Assembly (NCBI GenBank): GCA_024704175.1
Contig: CP085629.1
Span: 5,456,001-5,520,000, forward strand
DNA from: Paenibacillus sp. P25
Lineage (GTDB): Bacteria > Bacillota > Bacilli > Paenibacillales > NBRC-103111
DNA: 64,000 nt
Direction: 5' to 3'
The notes under the pieces were generated by a model that saw only the letters and a list, made by a program, of their open reading frames with translations, searched no databases and was not told where the DNA came from. Shown here piece by piece: positions 8,913-19,311 of the stretch (within the stretch, counting starts at the first letter, position 1; the number at the start of each line of letters is the position of its first letter). The position numbers were made by a program, and so were the translations under genes.

Positions 8913-9656
8913 ATGAGTTATTTGGATATGGTGGCAAAGCTGGGGGTAGGCGGCGCTCATCCCGGGGGCTTCGAGGCTACGCTGGAGCAATTGCAGCGTT
9001 TTCCGATTCCGCCGGGAAGCCGGGTGCTCGATGTCGGTCCGCGGGACCGGGAGAACCGCCTGCTATTTGGCGGGGCTCGGGTATGAGGTCACAGGGGTCG
9101 ATCTGCGCCCCGAAATGCTGGCCAAGGCGCGCCGGCGAGCCGAGCAGGAAGGGCGAACCGTCACCTTCGTGGAAGGGGATATCTGCGCGCCGCCCTTTGA
9201 ACCCGCTTCCTTTGACATCGTGCTCGCCGAATCGGTCACGAACTTTGCGGACATTGAGCGCGCCGTTGCCGAGTACAGCCGGGTCCTGGCGCCGGGAGGC
9301 GTGCTCTACGACCGGGAACTGATGGCGCTGCAGCCGATCCCCGAGTCGACTTATGGGGAGCCGCTTGCCTTTTTTGGATTCGGCGGCATTCTGCATGTCG
9401 AACAGTGGCCGGAGCTCATGATACGCGCGGCTTTGACGAGGCAGAGGTTTGGAACCCGGCGTTCTTTGAGGGCAACCCGGGGGAGGATCAAATCAAGCAC
9501 CCCGATCACCTGCAGTTTATCGACCAGGGCGCGTTCCTAGATCCCGAGGTCTGGCGCACGAACCTGGAGCACGACGAGCTGATCCAGCAGAACCGGGAGC
9601 TCCTGGGCTACGCCCTGTTCATTGGAAAAAAGAGCGCCGTCGCCTCGCAAGATTGA
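8913..9656 (+). CDS. Class I SAM-dependent methyltransferase, two frameshifts
   Basis: GGGAGGAG lies about 8 bases before the ATG at 8913. The protein opens MSYLDMVAKLGVGGAHPGGF and reaches the SAM-binding loop as VLDVG. The frame then changes near 9040, and the next frame supplies GTGRTACYLAG, so the intact motif would be VLDVGxGTGRTACYLA. Motif II (VTGVDLRPEML), the acidic EGDI and FDIVLAESV strands and RVLAPGGVL follow. A second break near 9410 leads to the C-terminal part (GFDEAEVWNPAFF to LGYALFIGKK). It resembles UbiE/Methyltransf_11 enzymes; substrate not identifiable. Confidence 0.82.
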
Positions 9657-9697
9657 CATGTCGGGCACAAGCAGCATAAGCTGTATCATCCTGAGCT

Positions 9698-10450
9698 GTG
9701 GGCGTGATGCAGATGAGTGACGAGCGGTTATCAGCCTTCGAGGCCGCTGTGCGTTTTATAGAGCTTCATTATCCGGCCTGTGAAGGGGCCATTCTCGCGG
9801 GAAGCATCGTGATCGGCAGAGCGACCCCTTCCTCCGATTTGGATATCGTCATCTTCGACGAAAGTGCCGGTTTTCCTTATCGCCGGACGTACCGGGAATT
9901 CGGCTGGGTGATTGAAGCCTTTGTGCTGACCCGCGAGTCTTACCGCTACTTCTTCGACCAGGGCATCGACAGTGCCATTCCGTCCCTCCAGCGCATGTGC
10001 TCGGACGGCGTGCTGCTCAGGGGGCAGGGCGTGATAGAGGACATCGTGGATGAAGCCCGGCAGGAATGGCTCGCCGGCCCGCCGGCCTGGTCCCGGGAAG
10101 AGATCGATAAAGCCCGGTACGGCATTACCGAGACGCTTGACGATTTGAAGGGAAGCACAAAAAGGGCGGAATGCTTGTTTATCGTGCACAAGCTTACCTC
10201 CCTGCTGAGCGAGTTCCTGCTTCGTGTGAACGGACAGTGGCTCGGTGACGGAAAATGGATGTCCCGGGGGCTCCATGCCTGGAATACTTCTCTGGCATCA
10301 AGGCTCGAAGAAGCGCTGGAGGCGTTCTACCGGCGCGAGGACCGGAACGAGCTCGCCCGCTTCGCGGCCGAGGTGCTGAGTCCTTACGGAGGTTTTCTTA
10401 CCGAAGGGTATACGGAAGGAATCCTGGATTCCGCCGGGGACGGCGATTAG
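9698..10450 (+). CDS. Nucleotidyltransferase-domain protein
   Basis: An intact protein of about 250 residues. The N-terminal nucleotidyltransferase fold is marked by GSIVIGRATPSSDLDIVIF (GS...DxD pattern, near residues 35-53) with a third acidic position in GWVIEAFVL. The C-terminal half is helical (EEIDKARYGITETLDDLKG), like the helical domain of aminoglycoside nucleotidyltransferase-like and kanamycin-NTase-like proteins. It may adenylylate a small molecule or protein; resistance is not shown. Several starts are possible (GTG 9698, ATG 9707, ATG 9713) and none has a clear ribosome site. Its stop overlaps the stop of the convergent kinase gene by a few bases. Confidence 0.8.
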   Translation: MGVMQMSDERLSAFEAAVRFIELHYPACEGAILAGSIVIGRATPSSDLDIVIFDESAGFPYRRTYREFGWVIEAFVLTRESYRYFFDQGIDSAIPSLQRMCSDGVLLRGQGVIEDIVDEARQEWLAGPPAWSREEIDKARYGITETLDDLKGSTKRAECLFIVHKLTSLLSEFLLRVNGQWLGDGKWMSRGLHAWNTSLASRLEEALEAFYRREDRNELARFAAEVLSPYGGFLTEGYTEGILDSAGDGD

Positions 10451-12692
10451 GCTGTCCCGCTGCGTTCGCCGCCGGAGCCCCCCGAGTACACGGGAAGCAT
10501 GATTTCGATGGTCGTCCCTTCCCCTACTTTGCTGTCGATCGATACGGTGCCCCGGTGCTGCTCGATAATTTTGAAGCTGACGCTCATACCCAGGCCGTTG
10601 CCGTTCTCCTTGGTCGTAAAGAACGGCTGGCCGATGCGGGCCAGCTTCTCCGGCGGAATCCCGCGCCCTGGTCCGCGATGCGGATGCACAGCCGGTCCGG
10701 CGAATGGCGGGCCGCTTTAATATGAAGCAGGCCGCCCCGGGGCATCGCTTCCACGGAATTTTTCATAAAATTGATAAAAACCTGCTTCAGCTGGTTCTCA
10801 TCGCATTCGATCGGCGGCAGGTCCGGTTCGCACTCGCTGACAATTTGCACATTGCTCAGAATCGCCTGGGAAGCGATTAACGTGCCGACATGGTCCAGCA
10901 GATGCTCCAGACGCTGCGGCCGGAAAATGACCTTGGGCGGCTTGGCCAGCACGAGCGGCTCATTCAATATCTGCTCGATACGGTTGATCTCCGAGGTGAC
11001 GATTTCGTAATAGCTCAGCTTGTCCTCGGCCGTCGACTGCAGCGGCTTGATAAACCCCTTGATCGCCGTCAGCGGGTTGCGGATTTCGTGAGCGATGCCG
11101 GCGGCCATCTGTCCGACCATCGTCAGCTTCTCCGAATGCTGAAGCAGCTCCTGCGTCTTCTGGGTCTCCGTGATGTCGCGGAAAATCGAATAAATTGCCG
11201 GACCGTCGTCGAAGGTCATCCCAAAGGAACGGACCTCCACGTCCAAAGGTTCGCCCTGAACCGTAATCAGTCTTTCGGTAAAAGCAGGCACCTGGTTTCC
11301 CGAGCGGATCAGCCTGATGCGGTCCTCAATCGCTTGTTTATATTCCGGATCCAGGAAGTCGTAAATCGAGCGGTTCATGATTTCGTTCTTATGCCCCGCC
11401 CTCAGCAGCCGCAGCGCCATTTCGTTGGCATACACGATGCGATCTTCCTTATGTATAATAAACCCTTCCGGCAGATCCTCGATGAGCCTTCGGTATTTTT
11501 CTTCGCTCTTCGCGATCGCCTCTTCCGCCCGCTTGCGCTCCGTAATGTCCCTTGCCACCGCCAGGACGCTGTGAACTTGTCCGCTAGGGTCCCGAAGCAG
11601 CTTCACCATAGCCTCGAACCAAACAAGCGTTCCGTTCCGATGGTCGCAGCGGTAGGTATGGATGGCCTCATCCGAGCCTTCGCTTATGTAGTAATCATAA
11701 ATTCGTCTGAGATCCTCCTCGTAAATGAGGGAGAATACGGGTCTGCCGATCAGCTCTTCCGGACGGTAACCGGTGAGTCTATAGACGGACGGCGATACAT
11801 ACTGCAGCCGGCCCTCCGGATCGGAGTAAGAAATGATATCCATTGCGTTATTGGAAATCAGCTCATAGAGCCGCTGGCTTTCCTGCAGCTCGTCCCACAG
11901 CCGTTTTTCCACCGTGATATCCTTGCAGATGCCGTAGACGCCGGCTACAAGGCCTTCAACGATAATAGGAACATAGGTTACGCTGACGGTGACCGGCTCC
12001 CCGTGCTTCGGGTTGAAGGTGCATTGAAAATTCTGGGTGATCCCGCGAACCACATTGTGAAAATGCGCTCTGGCCAATTCCAGATCTTCGGGGCAGGTAA
12101 TCCGGGAATAATCCAAGCCATTGTAATAAATCTCATCCCGACTGTAACCGCACATCTGTTCGAACGCCGTATTGACCTCCATATAATTGCCGTCCAGGTC
12201 CATCGAGAAGACGCCGTCCGGATGATACTCGAACAGCGATTTATACCGCTGCTCGCTTTCCAGCAGGATCGATTCGATCTTCTCCATAAACAGTTCTTCC
12301 CTATGCGACAGGCTTGTCCTGGACAAAGGGGCGGGGCGTTCCGCGGAGCGCTGGAGATAAAGCACAAATATCCCTTGCGGTTCGGCCGCAAAGGCATGTA
12401 CGGTAAGAGGAACGGCATAGCCTTCCCGGTGGCGGAAGGACATCAGGGCCGGGCCGGATTTATCTTGCAGAAGCGCCAGGACCGCGACCTGCGGATACAC
12501 CGCTTCGCCCGGAATGATGAAGTCTTGCAGCTCCGCCCCATCCAGTTCTTCTTCCCGATAGCCGAGCAGCCGGCAAAAACAAGGGTTCGTCCTCAGGCGG
12601 CGCCCGTTAGCGGACAAGAGCACCATTCCGATTGGAGCTTGTTGAAACGTTTGGAGAAAGAGGGAATCTGCGGCTAGACTAGAGTTACTCAT
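10447..12692 (-). CDS. Multi-PAS sporulation-kinase-like histidine kinase, frameshifted
   Basis: The start at 12692 (MSNSSLAADS) is chosen because GGAGG lies five bases upstream; longer frames upstream lack a site. About 748 residues with no membrane helix. Four PAS domains occur in order: residues ~15-65 (APIGMVLLSANGRR), ~145-200 (HPDGVFSMDLDG), ~270-330 (AMDIISYSDPEGR) and ~395-450 (LPEGFIIHKEDR). The HisKA phospho-acceptor is at HEIRNPLTAIKGF, then comes a HATPase domain with an N box (NFMKNSVEAMPRGG). The frame breaks near 10665, and the G-box end (ENGNGLGMSVSFKIIEQHRG) is in the next frame. Cytosolic PAS-rich kinases of this form feed the Spo0 phosphorelay in Bacillales; that role is inference. 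No response regulator is adjacent. Confidence 0.88.
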
Positions 12693-12864
12693 AAATTCCT
12701 CCATTGACGACTCGACCGGTTGATAAACCACGTTCCCAAAGGGATGCAGATATGGAATGTGAGTGCTTCCATGCATTCTTTTTCATTATATCACCCGCCT
12801 GCCGCCCGTCAAATAAAAAACCAAGCATTCCATGCGGTTTGCATGAAATGCCGGTTGGGAGAGA

Positions 12865-13826
12865 TCAGCGTTTGGACGGATCGTACGGCTCGCCGAGCGA
12901 TCGCGGAGCTACCGCCCGGCCTACCGCCCCCGCCAGGACGAGAATGGTGAGAATATAAGGCAGCATGTACAGGAATTCCATCGGTATATTTTTGGAGAAA
13001 TCGAACAGCTGCACGAAATTGCGGATGGCCTGTGCCAGCCCGAAGAATACCGCGGCCCCGAGCGCCCCGAACGGATGCCATTTGCCGAAGATCATGGCCG
13101 CCAGCGCGATAAAGCCCTGTCCGGAAATCGTATTGTGGGAGAAGCTGCTCGTGGTCGTCAGGGTGATGGTCGCCCCGCCCAGTCCTGCAAGCGCTCCGCT
13201 CAGAAGCACGCCGATATACCGGTAGCGGGTTACCCGGATGCCCATCGTATCCGCCGCGCCGGGGTGCTCCCCGACCGAACGCCCGCGTGCCCGAAGGGCG
13301 TATGGAACAGCACATAATACGTTACGCCTACCAGAAGAAGCGCCAGGTAGGTCGTCGGGTAAGCCTTGAACAAGGCCTCGCCGAGAAAAGGAATGGAGGA
13401 CAGTACGGGAATGCTCACCTTCGTGAATACGGCGTTCAGCGTCTCCGTTTGGCCTGCTCCTTCGTACAGAAGCTTCACAAGGTAAACCGTCAGCCCGGCG
13501 GCCAGGAAGTTGATCACAACACCGCTGACGACCTGGTCGGCCTTGAAGGTGACCGTCGCTACGGCATGGATCAAAGAGAACAGCATGCCGAACAGCATCG
13601 CAGCGATAAGGCCGATCCAGGGAGCCGCCCCGTTCATGCCCGCCTGTTCCGCGGAATGGGCCGAGACGGCCGCCGCGAAGGCGCCGGAGACCATCAGCCC
13701 TTCGAGCCCGATGTTGACGACGCCCGAGCGCTCGGAGAAGATGCCGCCCATCGCGGCGAAAATCAGCGCCGTAGAGAAGACAAGTGTCGTGTTGACCAGC
13801 TCGCCCATAATTTGCAGAATGTTCAT
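12865..13826 (-). CDS. BMP-type nucleoside ABC transporter permease (second), frameshifted
   Basis: The ATG at 13826 immediately follows the stop of the upstream permease gene. The N-terminal piece has the family landmarks GGIFSERSGVVNIGLEGLM and helices through KADQVVSGVVINFLAAG. The frame changes near 13278, and the remainder (GIRVTRYRYIGVLLSGALAGLGGA, FIALAAMIFGKWHPFGA) is in another frame. About 320 residues with multiple membrane helices, a BPD_transp_2-type permease like NupQ of Bacillus. With the upstream permease it forms the membrane channel for nucleosides delivered by the BMP lipoprotein. Last gene of the four-gene operon. Confidence 0.88.
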
Positions 13827-14904
13827 TTAAGCCGCCTCCCCTTTCTTCCGTTTGCCGAAGACCGGCCGCAAGAGCCCGCGGACGATGCCGTGGGCGGCGA
13901 CGAAGAAGATGACGGAGCCGATGACGACGCGGATGATTTCCGGCGGCACGTCCGCCCCGAAGCTCATGCCCGCGGACCCGTAGGTCAAGGAGCCGAACAG
14001 CGCCGCGGCCAGCAAAGACGCCCAGCGGATTGTTGCCGCCGAGCAGGGCGACGGCCACGCCGTCAAAGCCGTAGCCCGGCGAAGCGGCGGAGACGACTTG
14101 GTAATGGAACACGCCGAGCACCTCGAATACACCGGCAAGACCCGCGAATACACCGCCGATGAACATCGCTTTGACGACGCTGCGGTTGACGTTCATGCCG
14201 GCATACTGCGCCGCATTCGGATTGAGACCGACGGCGCGCAGCTCGAAGCCCTGCTTCGTTCGCCACAGCAGCACATAGAACAAGACGACGGCGAGGAGCG
14301 CAATCAGCGTTCCCCAGTGCAGGCGGGCATTGCCCATCAGCTCCGACAGCCAGCCGATCGACAGCGATGCGGAATCATGAATCGGATAAGAACGCTGCTG
14401 CCCCGGCCGCAGCAGGAAACGGTTCAGAATATAATTGGATAAGAACAGGGCGATCCAGTTCAGCATGATCGTGGTAATAACCTCATTGACGCCGCGTTTG
14501 GCCTTGAGATACCCTGCAATTCCTCCCCAGAGCCCACCGAGGACGGCGCCGACCATCACGGCCAAAGGTGCATGAATGAACCAGGGCAGCTGCAGCTTCA
14601 CGCCGATGAGCGTAGCTCCCGTCATCCCCATCATGAACTGCCCTTCCGCCCCGATATTGAAAAGGCCCGTACGGAAGGCGAAGGCGACCGACAAGCCGGT
14701 CAGAATGAGCGGCGTGATCTCCCGGATCGTTTCGCCGAAATCGTAAGGATTCCCGAACACCTTGCTGACCAGCGAGGCGTAAGCGGTCAGCGGATTGTAC
14801 CCGCCGGCCAGCATGACGACCGCCCCGCACAGCAGGCCGAGCACAATGGCGGCGAGCGGAATCAGCGCCGATTCTTTGGTGAAGATTCTAATGAGCTTGT
14901 CCAA
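13827..14904 (-). CDS. BMP-type nucleoside ABC transporter permease (first), frameshifted, TTG start
   Basis: The start is taken as TTG at 14904, with AAAGGAGG about 10 bases upstream; this overlaps the end of the ATPase gene by 17 bases, a sign of translational coupling. The protein of about 360 residues has a BPD_transp_2 fold, with RTGLFNIGAEGQFMMG matching the conserved 'NIGAEGQ' signature and LKAKRGVNEVITTIMLNW after it. The frame breaks near 14025, where GGNNPLGVFAG is followed by a garbled stretch. It resumes as ALFGSLTYGSAGMSFG and ends GKRKKGEAA. Partner of the second permease; equivalent to NupP. Confidence 0.87.
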
Positions 14905-16432
14905 TCCCTGCGCCTCCTTTCCCTTGTCCGGCCATGAGAAGCCCCAGCTCCTCCTCACCCGTCTCTTCCGGATTGACTTCCCCGACGATCTGCCCTTCGT
15001 AAATGACCGCGATCCGGTCCGACACGCTGCGGATCTCATCCAGTTCGAACGAAATGAGCAGCACGGCCTTCCCTTGATCCCGGGCTTCAACCAGCTTCTT
15101 ATGCACGAATTCGATCGCGCCTACGTCCAGCCCGCGCGTCGGCTGGGCGGCGATCAAGAGATCCGGATTTTTATCCAGCTCCCGCGCGATGATCGCTTTC
15201 TGCTGATTGCCTCCGGACAGAGACCGCGCCTTCGTGCGGATACCGGGCGTACGGACGTCGAATTCCCGGATGAGCTTCTCCGCATGAGCGTCGATCGCCG
15301 CATCGTTCAGGAACGGTCCGCGGCTGAACTGCGGATGGTAGTACGTTTCCAGCACCATATTCTCGCTCATCGTAAAATCCAGCACAAGCCCGTGCTTATG
15401 CCGGTCCTCGGGGATGTGGGACAGCCCTGCCTCGGAGATATCCCGCGGAGACCGGCCCGTGATGCTCTTCCCGTTCAAGAGAATCTCGCCCGATTCCACC
15501 TTGCGCAGCCCGGTCAGCGCTTCAATCAGCTCGCTCTGCCCGTTGCCGTCTACGCCGGCAATGCCAAGAATCTCCCCTGCACGCACTTCGAAGCTGATGC
15601 CCTGCAGCGCCATGGAGCCCCGGTTCCCGGCGGCCCTCACGTTCTTCACCGTCAGCACCGGCGCGCCCGGCTGGGCCTTGGTTTTGGCGACCTCGAAGGA
15701 GACGTGCCGGCCGACCATCTTCTCCGCCAGCTTCTGCGGGTTCGTATCCCGGACGGCTACCGTCTCGATCGCTTTGCCCCGGCGAATAATCGTCACGGTA
15801 TCGGCAATCGCCATGATTTCCTTCAATTTATGCGTGATAAGAATAATCGATTTGCCTTCGGCCGCCAGCCTCTTCAGGATATCGATCAGCTCGAGAATTT
15901 CCTGCGGGGTAAGCACCGCCGTCGGCTCGTCAAAAATCAGAATTTCCGCTCCCCGGTAAAGCGTCTTCAATATTTCCACGCGCCGCTGCATGCCAACCGA
16001 AATATCCTGGATCTTGGCCTGCGGATCGACCTTCAGCCCGTACCGCTCCGACAGCCGGGCGACTTCCGCCTGAGCCTTCCTGCGGTCGATGGATACACCG
16101 CTTCGCGGCTCACTGCCGAGAATAATATTTTCCGTCACCGTGAACGGTTGAACCAGCTTGAAATGCTGATGCACCATGCCGATGCCGAGCCCGATCGCCT
16201 GAACCGGACTGCCGATCTCGGTCTTGCGGCCTTGAATCCAGATCTCTCCTTCATCCGGCTGGTACAAGCCGAATAGGATGTTCATCAGCGTCGATTTGCC
16301 TGCGCCGTTCTCCCCGAGCAGCGCATGAATCTCGCCTTTCTTCAGCGCGAAGCTGATCGCATCGTTAGCGACTATGCCGGGAAAACGCTTCGTAATGCCG
16401 CGCAGCTCCACCACGGTCTCCGCCGTCCCCAT
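14888..16432 (-). CDS. Nucleoside ABC transporter ATP-binding protein (double NBD)
   Basis: The start at 16432 (MGTAETVVELRG) has GAGGTGAGG just upstream, better than the ATG at 16453. An intact 514-residue protein with two fused nucleotide-binding domains, as in RbsA/YufO. The first NBD has Walker A GENGAGKST near residue 42, a signature region SVGMQRRVEILKTL and Walker B ILIFDEPTAVL. The second has a weaker Walker A (GVDGNGQSE), signature LSGGNQQKAIIARELD and Walker B DLLIAAQPTRGLD. This degenerate second site is usual in the family. It is cytosolic and energises import by the two downstream permeases. Confidence 0.93.
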   Translation of the reverse strand: MGTAETVVELRGITKRFPGIVANDAISFALKKGEIHALLGENGAGKSTLMNILFGLYQPDEGEIWIQGRKTEIGSPVQAIGLGIGMVHQHFKLVQPFTVTENIILGSEPRSGVSIDRRKAQAEVARLSERYGLKVDPQAKIQDISVGMQRRVEILKTLYRGAEILIFDEPTAVLTPQEILELIDILKRLAAEGKSIILITHKLKEIMAIADTVTIIRRGKAIETVAVRDTNPQKLAEKMVGRHVSFEVAKTKAQPGAPVLTVKNVRAAGNRGSMALQGISFEVRAGEILGIAGVDGNGQSELIEALTGLRKVESGEILLNGKSITGRSPRDISEAGLSHIPEDRHKHGLVLDFTMSENMVLETYYHPQFSRGPFLNDAAIDAHAEKLIREFDVRTPGIRTKARSLSGGNQQKAIIARELDKNPDLLIAAQPTRGLDVGAIEFVHKKLVEARDQGKAVLLISFELDEIRSVSDRIAVIYEGQIVGEVNPEETGEEELGLLMAGQGKGGAGIGQAH

Positions 16433-16507
16433 CGTCCTCACCTCTTTTATCAACTAAATAAGCACACAGGCTGCATTACCCGCTTCTTAAGCCGGCCGCA
16501 AATCAAA

Positions 16508-16538
16508 CGACAAGGCCGGTGAGCCACCAGCCTTGTCG
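16508..16538 (-). promoter_or_regulatory. Intercistronic hairpin between BMP and ATPase genes
   Basis: Perfect 9-bp arms CGACAAGGC (16508-16516) and GCCTTGTCG (16530-16538) around a 13-base loop, without a T-run. It lies between the binding-protein stop and the ATPase start, the usual position of an RNA-stabilising or attenuating hairpin that lets binding protein exceed transporter. Confidence 0.6.
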
Positions 16539-16576
16539 GGTACTGCATTATTGGGAATAGCTAAAGGTCGAACTTC

Positions 16577-17639
16577 TTATTTATCCGGCACTTTGATTTC
16601 GCCTTTAATGATCTTCTGCTTATACTCTTCAACCTTCTGCAGAACTTCCGGCTTCACGTTCTTCTTCGAGGTCTCCGGAAGGCCTACGCCGTCATCCTTC
16701 AGTCCGAGCGTTACGACCTTGCCGCCCTGGAACTTGTTGTCGAGGACATCGTTCGAGACGCGAAGAACGGCTTGGTCCACCCGCTTGACCATCGAAGTCA
16801 GCGTTACATCGTCGCCGAATTCAAGGGATTGGTCCTTATCCACGCCGATGACCCATACTTTTTTACCGGACTTCAGACGTTCCTTCGCTTCGTTGAATAC
16901 GCCGTTGCCCGTAGCGCCCGCCGCCGGGAAGATGATGTCCGCCCCGTCGTTGAAGATCGTAGCCGCCGCCGCTTTACCGAGGTCCGGCTTGTCGAATGCG
17001 CCTGTGTAGTTGACGGTCAGCTTGGCATTCGGGTTGACCGCGGCGATACCCGCCTTGAAGCCCACCTCGAAGCGCTTGATAACCGGGCTTTCGATCCCGC
17101 CAACGAAGCCGATCTTATTGGTGGTCGTCGTCAGACCCGCCACCACGCCGGCAAGGAACGAGCCCTCGTTCTCCGCAAAAGTAACGGATTCCACGTTCGG
17201 CATCTGCACCTCGCTGTCGATGATAGCCAGCTGCGCTTTCGGATTCTGGGTGGCTACTGTCTTCACCGCGTCTCCCATCAGGAAGCCGATGCCCCAGGTC
17301 AGGTTGTAATTGTCTTTCACAAATTGGTTAAGATTCGGAATGTAGTCTGCGTCGCTCTTGCTCTCCAGGCTCTTCACCTGGGCTCCGGTATCCGCTTGGA
17401 GCTTCTTGAGGCCCTCCCAAGCGCTTTGGTTGAACGATTTGTCGTTCACGCCGCCGATATCGGTAACCATGCCGATCTTGAACTTCTCGCCTTTCTTGCC
17501 GCCCGCAGACCGTGTTCTCCGCCGGCTTCGAGCCTCCGCCGCCTGCCGCGTTGTTGTCGGCCGGCTTGCTCCCCGCACCCGCGAGCATGAGCGAAGCGGC
17601 CAGCATCAGGCCCGCCGTTGTCTTCATCCAGTGTTTCAT
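16577..17639 (-). CDS. BMP-family substrate-binding protein, frameshifted, lipobox lacks Cys
   Basis: The start at 17639 (MKHWMKTTAGLML) follows AAAGGGGATG. The signal region LMLAASLMLAGAGSKPADN sits where a lipobox LAGCGS is expected, but the codon is GCG, not TGC. The bases could restore Cys with one paired insertion and deletion in a G-run. The frame changes near 17505, after an Ala/Gly linker. The mature domain (FKIGMVTDIGGVNDKSFNQSAWEGL, GFVGGIESPVIKRFEVGFKAGI, ADIIFPAAGATGNGVF, WVIGVDKDQS) is a full PnrA/BMP purine-nucleoside-binding fold ending IKVPDK. About 354 residues. First gene of the operon; guanosine/purine nucleoside binding is inferred from the family. Confidence 0.9.
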
Positions 17640-17717
17640 TGGTCCTGCATCCCCTTTTTTCATGTAATATAAACATACATATTATGTCATACACAAGTTA
17701 TGTATCAGAGCAGATTT

Positions 17718-17746
17718 ATTATACTGGTTTTTTTAACCACCGTCCA
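17718..17746 (-). promoter_or_regulatory. Predicted sigma-A promoter of BMP transporter operon
   Basis: On the minus strand TGGACG (17746-17741), a 17-base spacer and a perfect TATAAT (17723-17718), about 80 bases before the start codon of the binding-protein gene. No PurR box or purine riboswitch fold was recognised in the leader. Confidence 0.55.
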
Positions 17747-17930
17747 GTAAAAAAACGTCAAAAATTTCGTTTTTTCCCGTCCCTCCAGGATCAAAAGATG
17801 CACCGCCCCTGTCTTGCCGGAACCGGCGCATTTCTCAAGGCGGATGCTAGGCCATGGCCACAAAAACCAGTGCTTTCATTACAATAAAAGGAAAAGCGCA
17901 GAGGTTGGTCGGCCCCGGCGCTCTTCTTCG

Positions 17931-18362
17931 TTACTTCACTACCAATACGGGAATACGGGCATGCTGAACGACATTGTGGCTGACGCTTCCCAGTACGAAT
18001 TCGCTGAGTCCGCCGAGTCCCCGGTCGCCGATCAGGATCAGATCCGCTCCGATCTCTTCGGCCTCCTCGAGAATGACTTTGGCGGCCGGTCCCTGCTTCG
18101 TCACCACCTGGGCCCCCGGGATCCCGCCGACCTTGTCCCTTGCCTTCGCGGTTACCTTGTCCGAATAGGCATACTGCTCTTCACTGACCTCGGGCGGAGC
18201 GGTCACGAAAGCTTCTCCGATCATGAAGGCCGGAATTTGAAAAACATGCAGCACTTCCAGCTTCGTCCCGGGGTTCAGCTTGGCCAGCTGGACCGCGGAA
18301 TCCAGCGCTTTGTCGGATGCGTCCGACCCGTCATAAGCCACCAGCACGTTAGTGTACGGCAT
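17931..18362 (-). CDS. Universal stress protein, UspA family
   Basis: An intact 143-residue single Usp domain. It begins MPYTNVLVAYDGSDASDKALDSA and ends with the ATP-binding pattern IGDRGLGGLSEFVLGSVSHNVV (G-x2-G-x9-GS) followed by IPVLVVK. ATP-binding UspA proteins form dimers in the cytosol and are linked with stress survival. It stands alone, convergent to nothing and divergent from the CcdC-like gene; the roughly 90 bases between them must hold both promoters. Confidence 0.93.
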   Translation of the reverse strand: MPYTNVLVAYDGSDASDKALDSAVQLAKLNPGTKLEVLHVFQIPAFMIGEAFVTAPPEVSEEQYAYSDKVTAKARDKVGGIPGAQVVTKQGPAAKVILEEAEEIGADLILIGDRGLGGLSEFVLGSVSHNVVQHARIPVLVVK

Positions 18363-18450
18363 ACAAGCCCACCTCTTCCTTCATAACTGCGAATTGAATC
18401 GCCACCCCATCGTGGTATAATTATTGTAGACTTTTGGCTGGAGGGATGCA

Positions 18451-18946
18451 ATGATGTTCCATCTGGGCGCGCTTAATATGCACGCTGCCACTACACTAGG
18501 CACCCTGGCCATGGCGCCGCTGGCCATCTTCGTGCGCACGCGGGCAAGCCGCAGGCCGGCCACCGCCGCTAAAATCATTATGCCGCCGCTCGGTATGAGC
18601 ACCGGTTTTCTGATGTTCGTCGTACCGGCTACACGCATACCGGTTTTATGGGGAGTGGCCGCATTTTTGGCAGGTGCCGTTCTCTTTTCTTACCCGTTAA
18701 TCCGCAGCTCCAAACTGGAGATATCGGCCGGGCAGATTTATGTGCAGAAATCCAAGCAGTTTATCTTTGTGCTTGCTGGGGTCGCTGCTGATCCGCCTGG
18801 CGCTGCACAGCTATATTGAGGAGTATATTTCGATCCCGCAGACAGGGGCGCTGTTCTTTATTCTCGCTTTCGGGATGCTGCTGCCTTGGCGGATCGCGAT
18901 GTTCCTGCGCTTCCGGAAGCTGGAGGCGGAGCTTGGGGCAAAGTAG
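18451..18946 (+). CDS. CcdC-like (DUF1453) membrane protein, frameshifted
   Basis: GGAGG lies about 7 bases before the ATG at 18451. The protein of about 165 residues has four to five membrane helices. Family landmarks are KIIMPPLGMSTGFLMF, YPLIRSSKLE and, after a frame change near 18770, HSYIEEYISIPQTGALFFILAFGMLLPWRIAMF. These match the CcdC/DUF1453 family, which in Bacillus lies next to cytochrome c biogenesis genes although the gene is not essential for it. No other cytochrome biogenesis gene is nearby, so the function here is open. Confidence 0.85.
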
Positions 18947-18963
18947 CAGTTTGGAAAACAGAA

Positions 18964-18997
18964 AGCCTGGGCCGACGTGCGGTCAGGCTTTTTTTGT
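18964..18997 (+). terminator. Terminator of CcdC-like gene
   Basis: Hairpin arms AGCCTG and CAGGCT around a GC-rich loop (with inner GGCCG/CGGTC pairing), followed by TTTTTTTG, 17 bases after the stop. Confidence 0.8.
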
Positions 18998-19311
18998 TGC
19001 GGACCCATACGTTTGACCGCGGGAGGTCATAAATATAAGGTTCCGATCGCTGTTAAAATCATATTTCATGGAATGAATAATTTAGAGGGTGAAACACGAT
19101 TTTAACGGCGAACGCTATGCCTCACCCCATACCTATGCGCCTCTTGGTGCTACATACTGGTCGCCTGCTGCTTTCCCAATAGCACAGCCTTTCTCCCTCC
19201 TACTTCTCAAAATCAGCCTTGCTATCTAACTTCACTATCCCGCGTATTTTAGCATGAGCATCCCTGCCGTTCTAGATACTGGCAGCAACCCGCAAACCAG
19301 CGGCCCCCGTC
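18998..19311. other. Gene-free stretch
   Basis: About 310 bases with no supported gene. It has AT-richer sequence near 19030-19110 that includes an imperfect repeat of the GTTAAAATCATATTTCA type facing TGAAACACGATTTTAAC. The rest is featureless to the eye. Confidence 0.5.

Noticed and set aside
10890-12677. 595-codon open frame opposite the PAS kinase gene
   Set aside because: It is a shadow of a high-GC gene whose own frame shows four PAS domains and a kinase core. The product is Arg/His/Leu-rich with no recognisable motif.
14795-16276. 493-codon open frame opposite the nucleoside ATPase gene
   Set aside because: The other strand encodes a complete double ATPase with all motifs; this frame has none.
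17640-17930. Purine riboswitch or PurR box upstream of the nucleoside operon
   Set aside because: Neither the conserved riboswitch core nor a CGAAC-type PurBox is visible; only a sigma-A promoter is supported.
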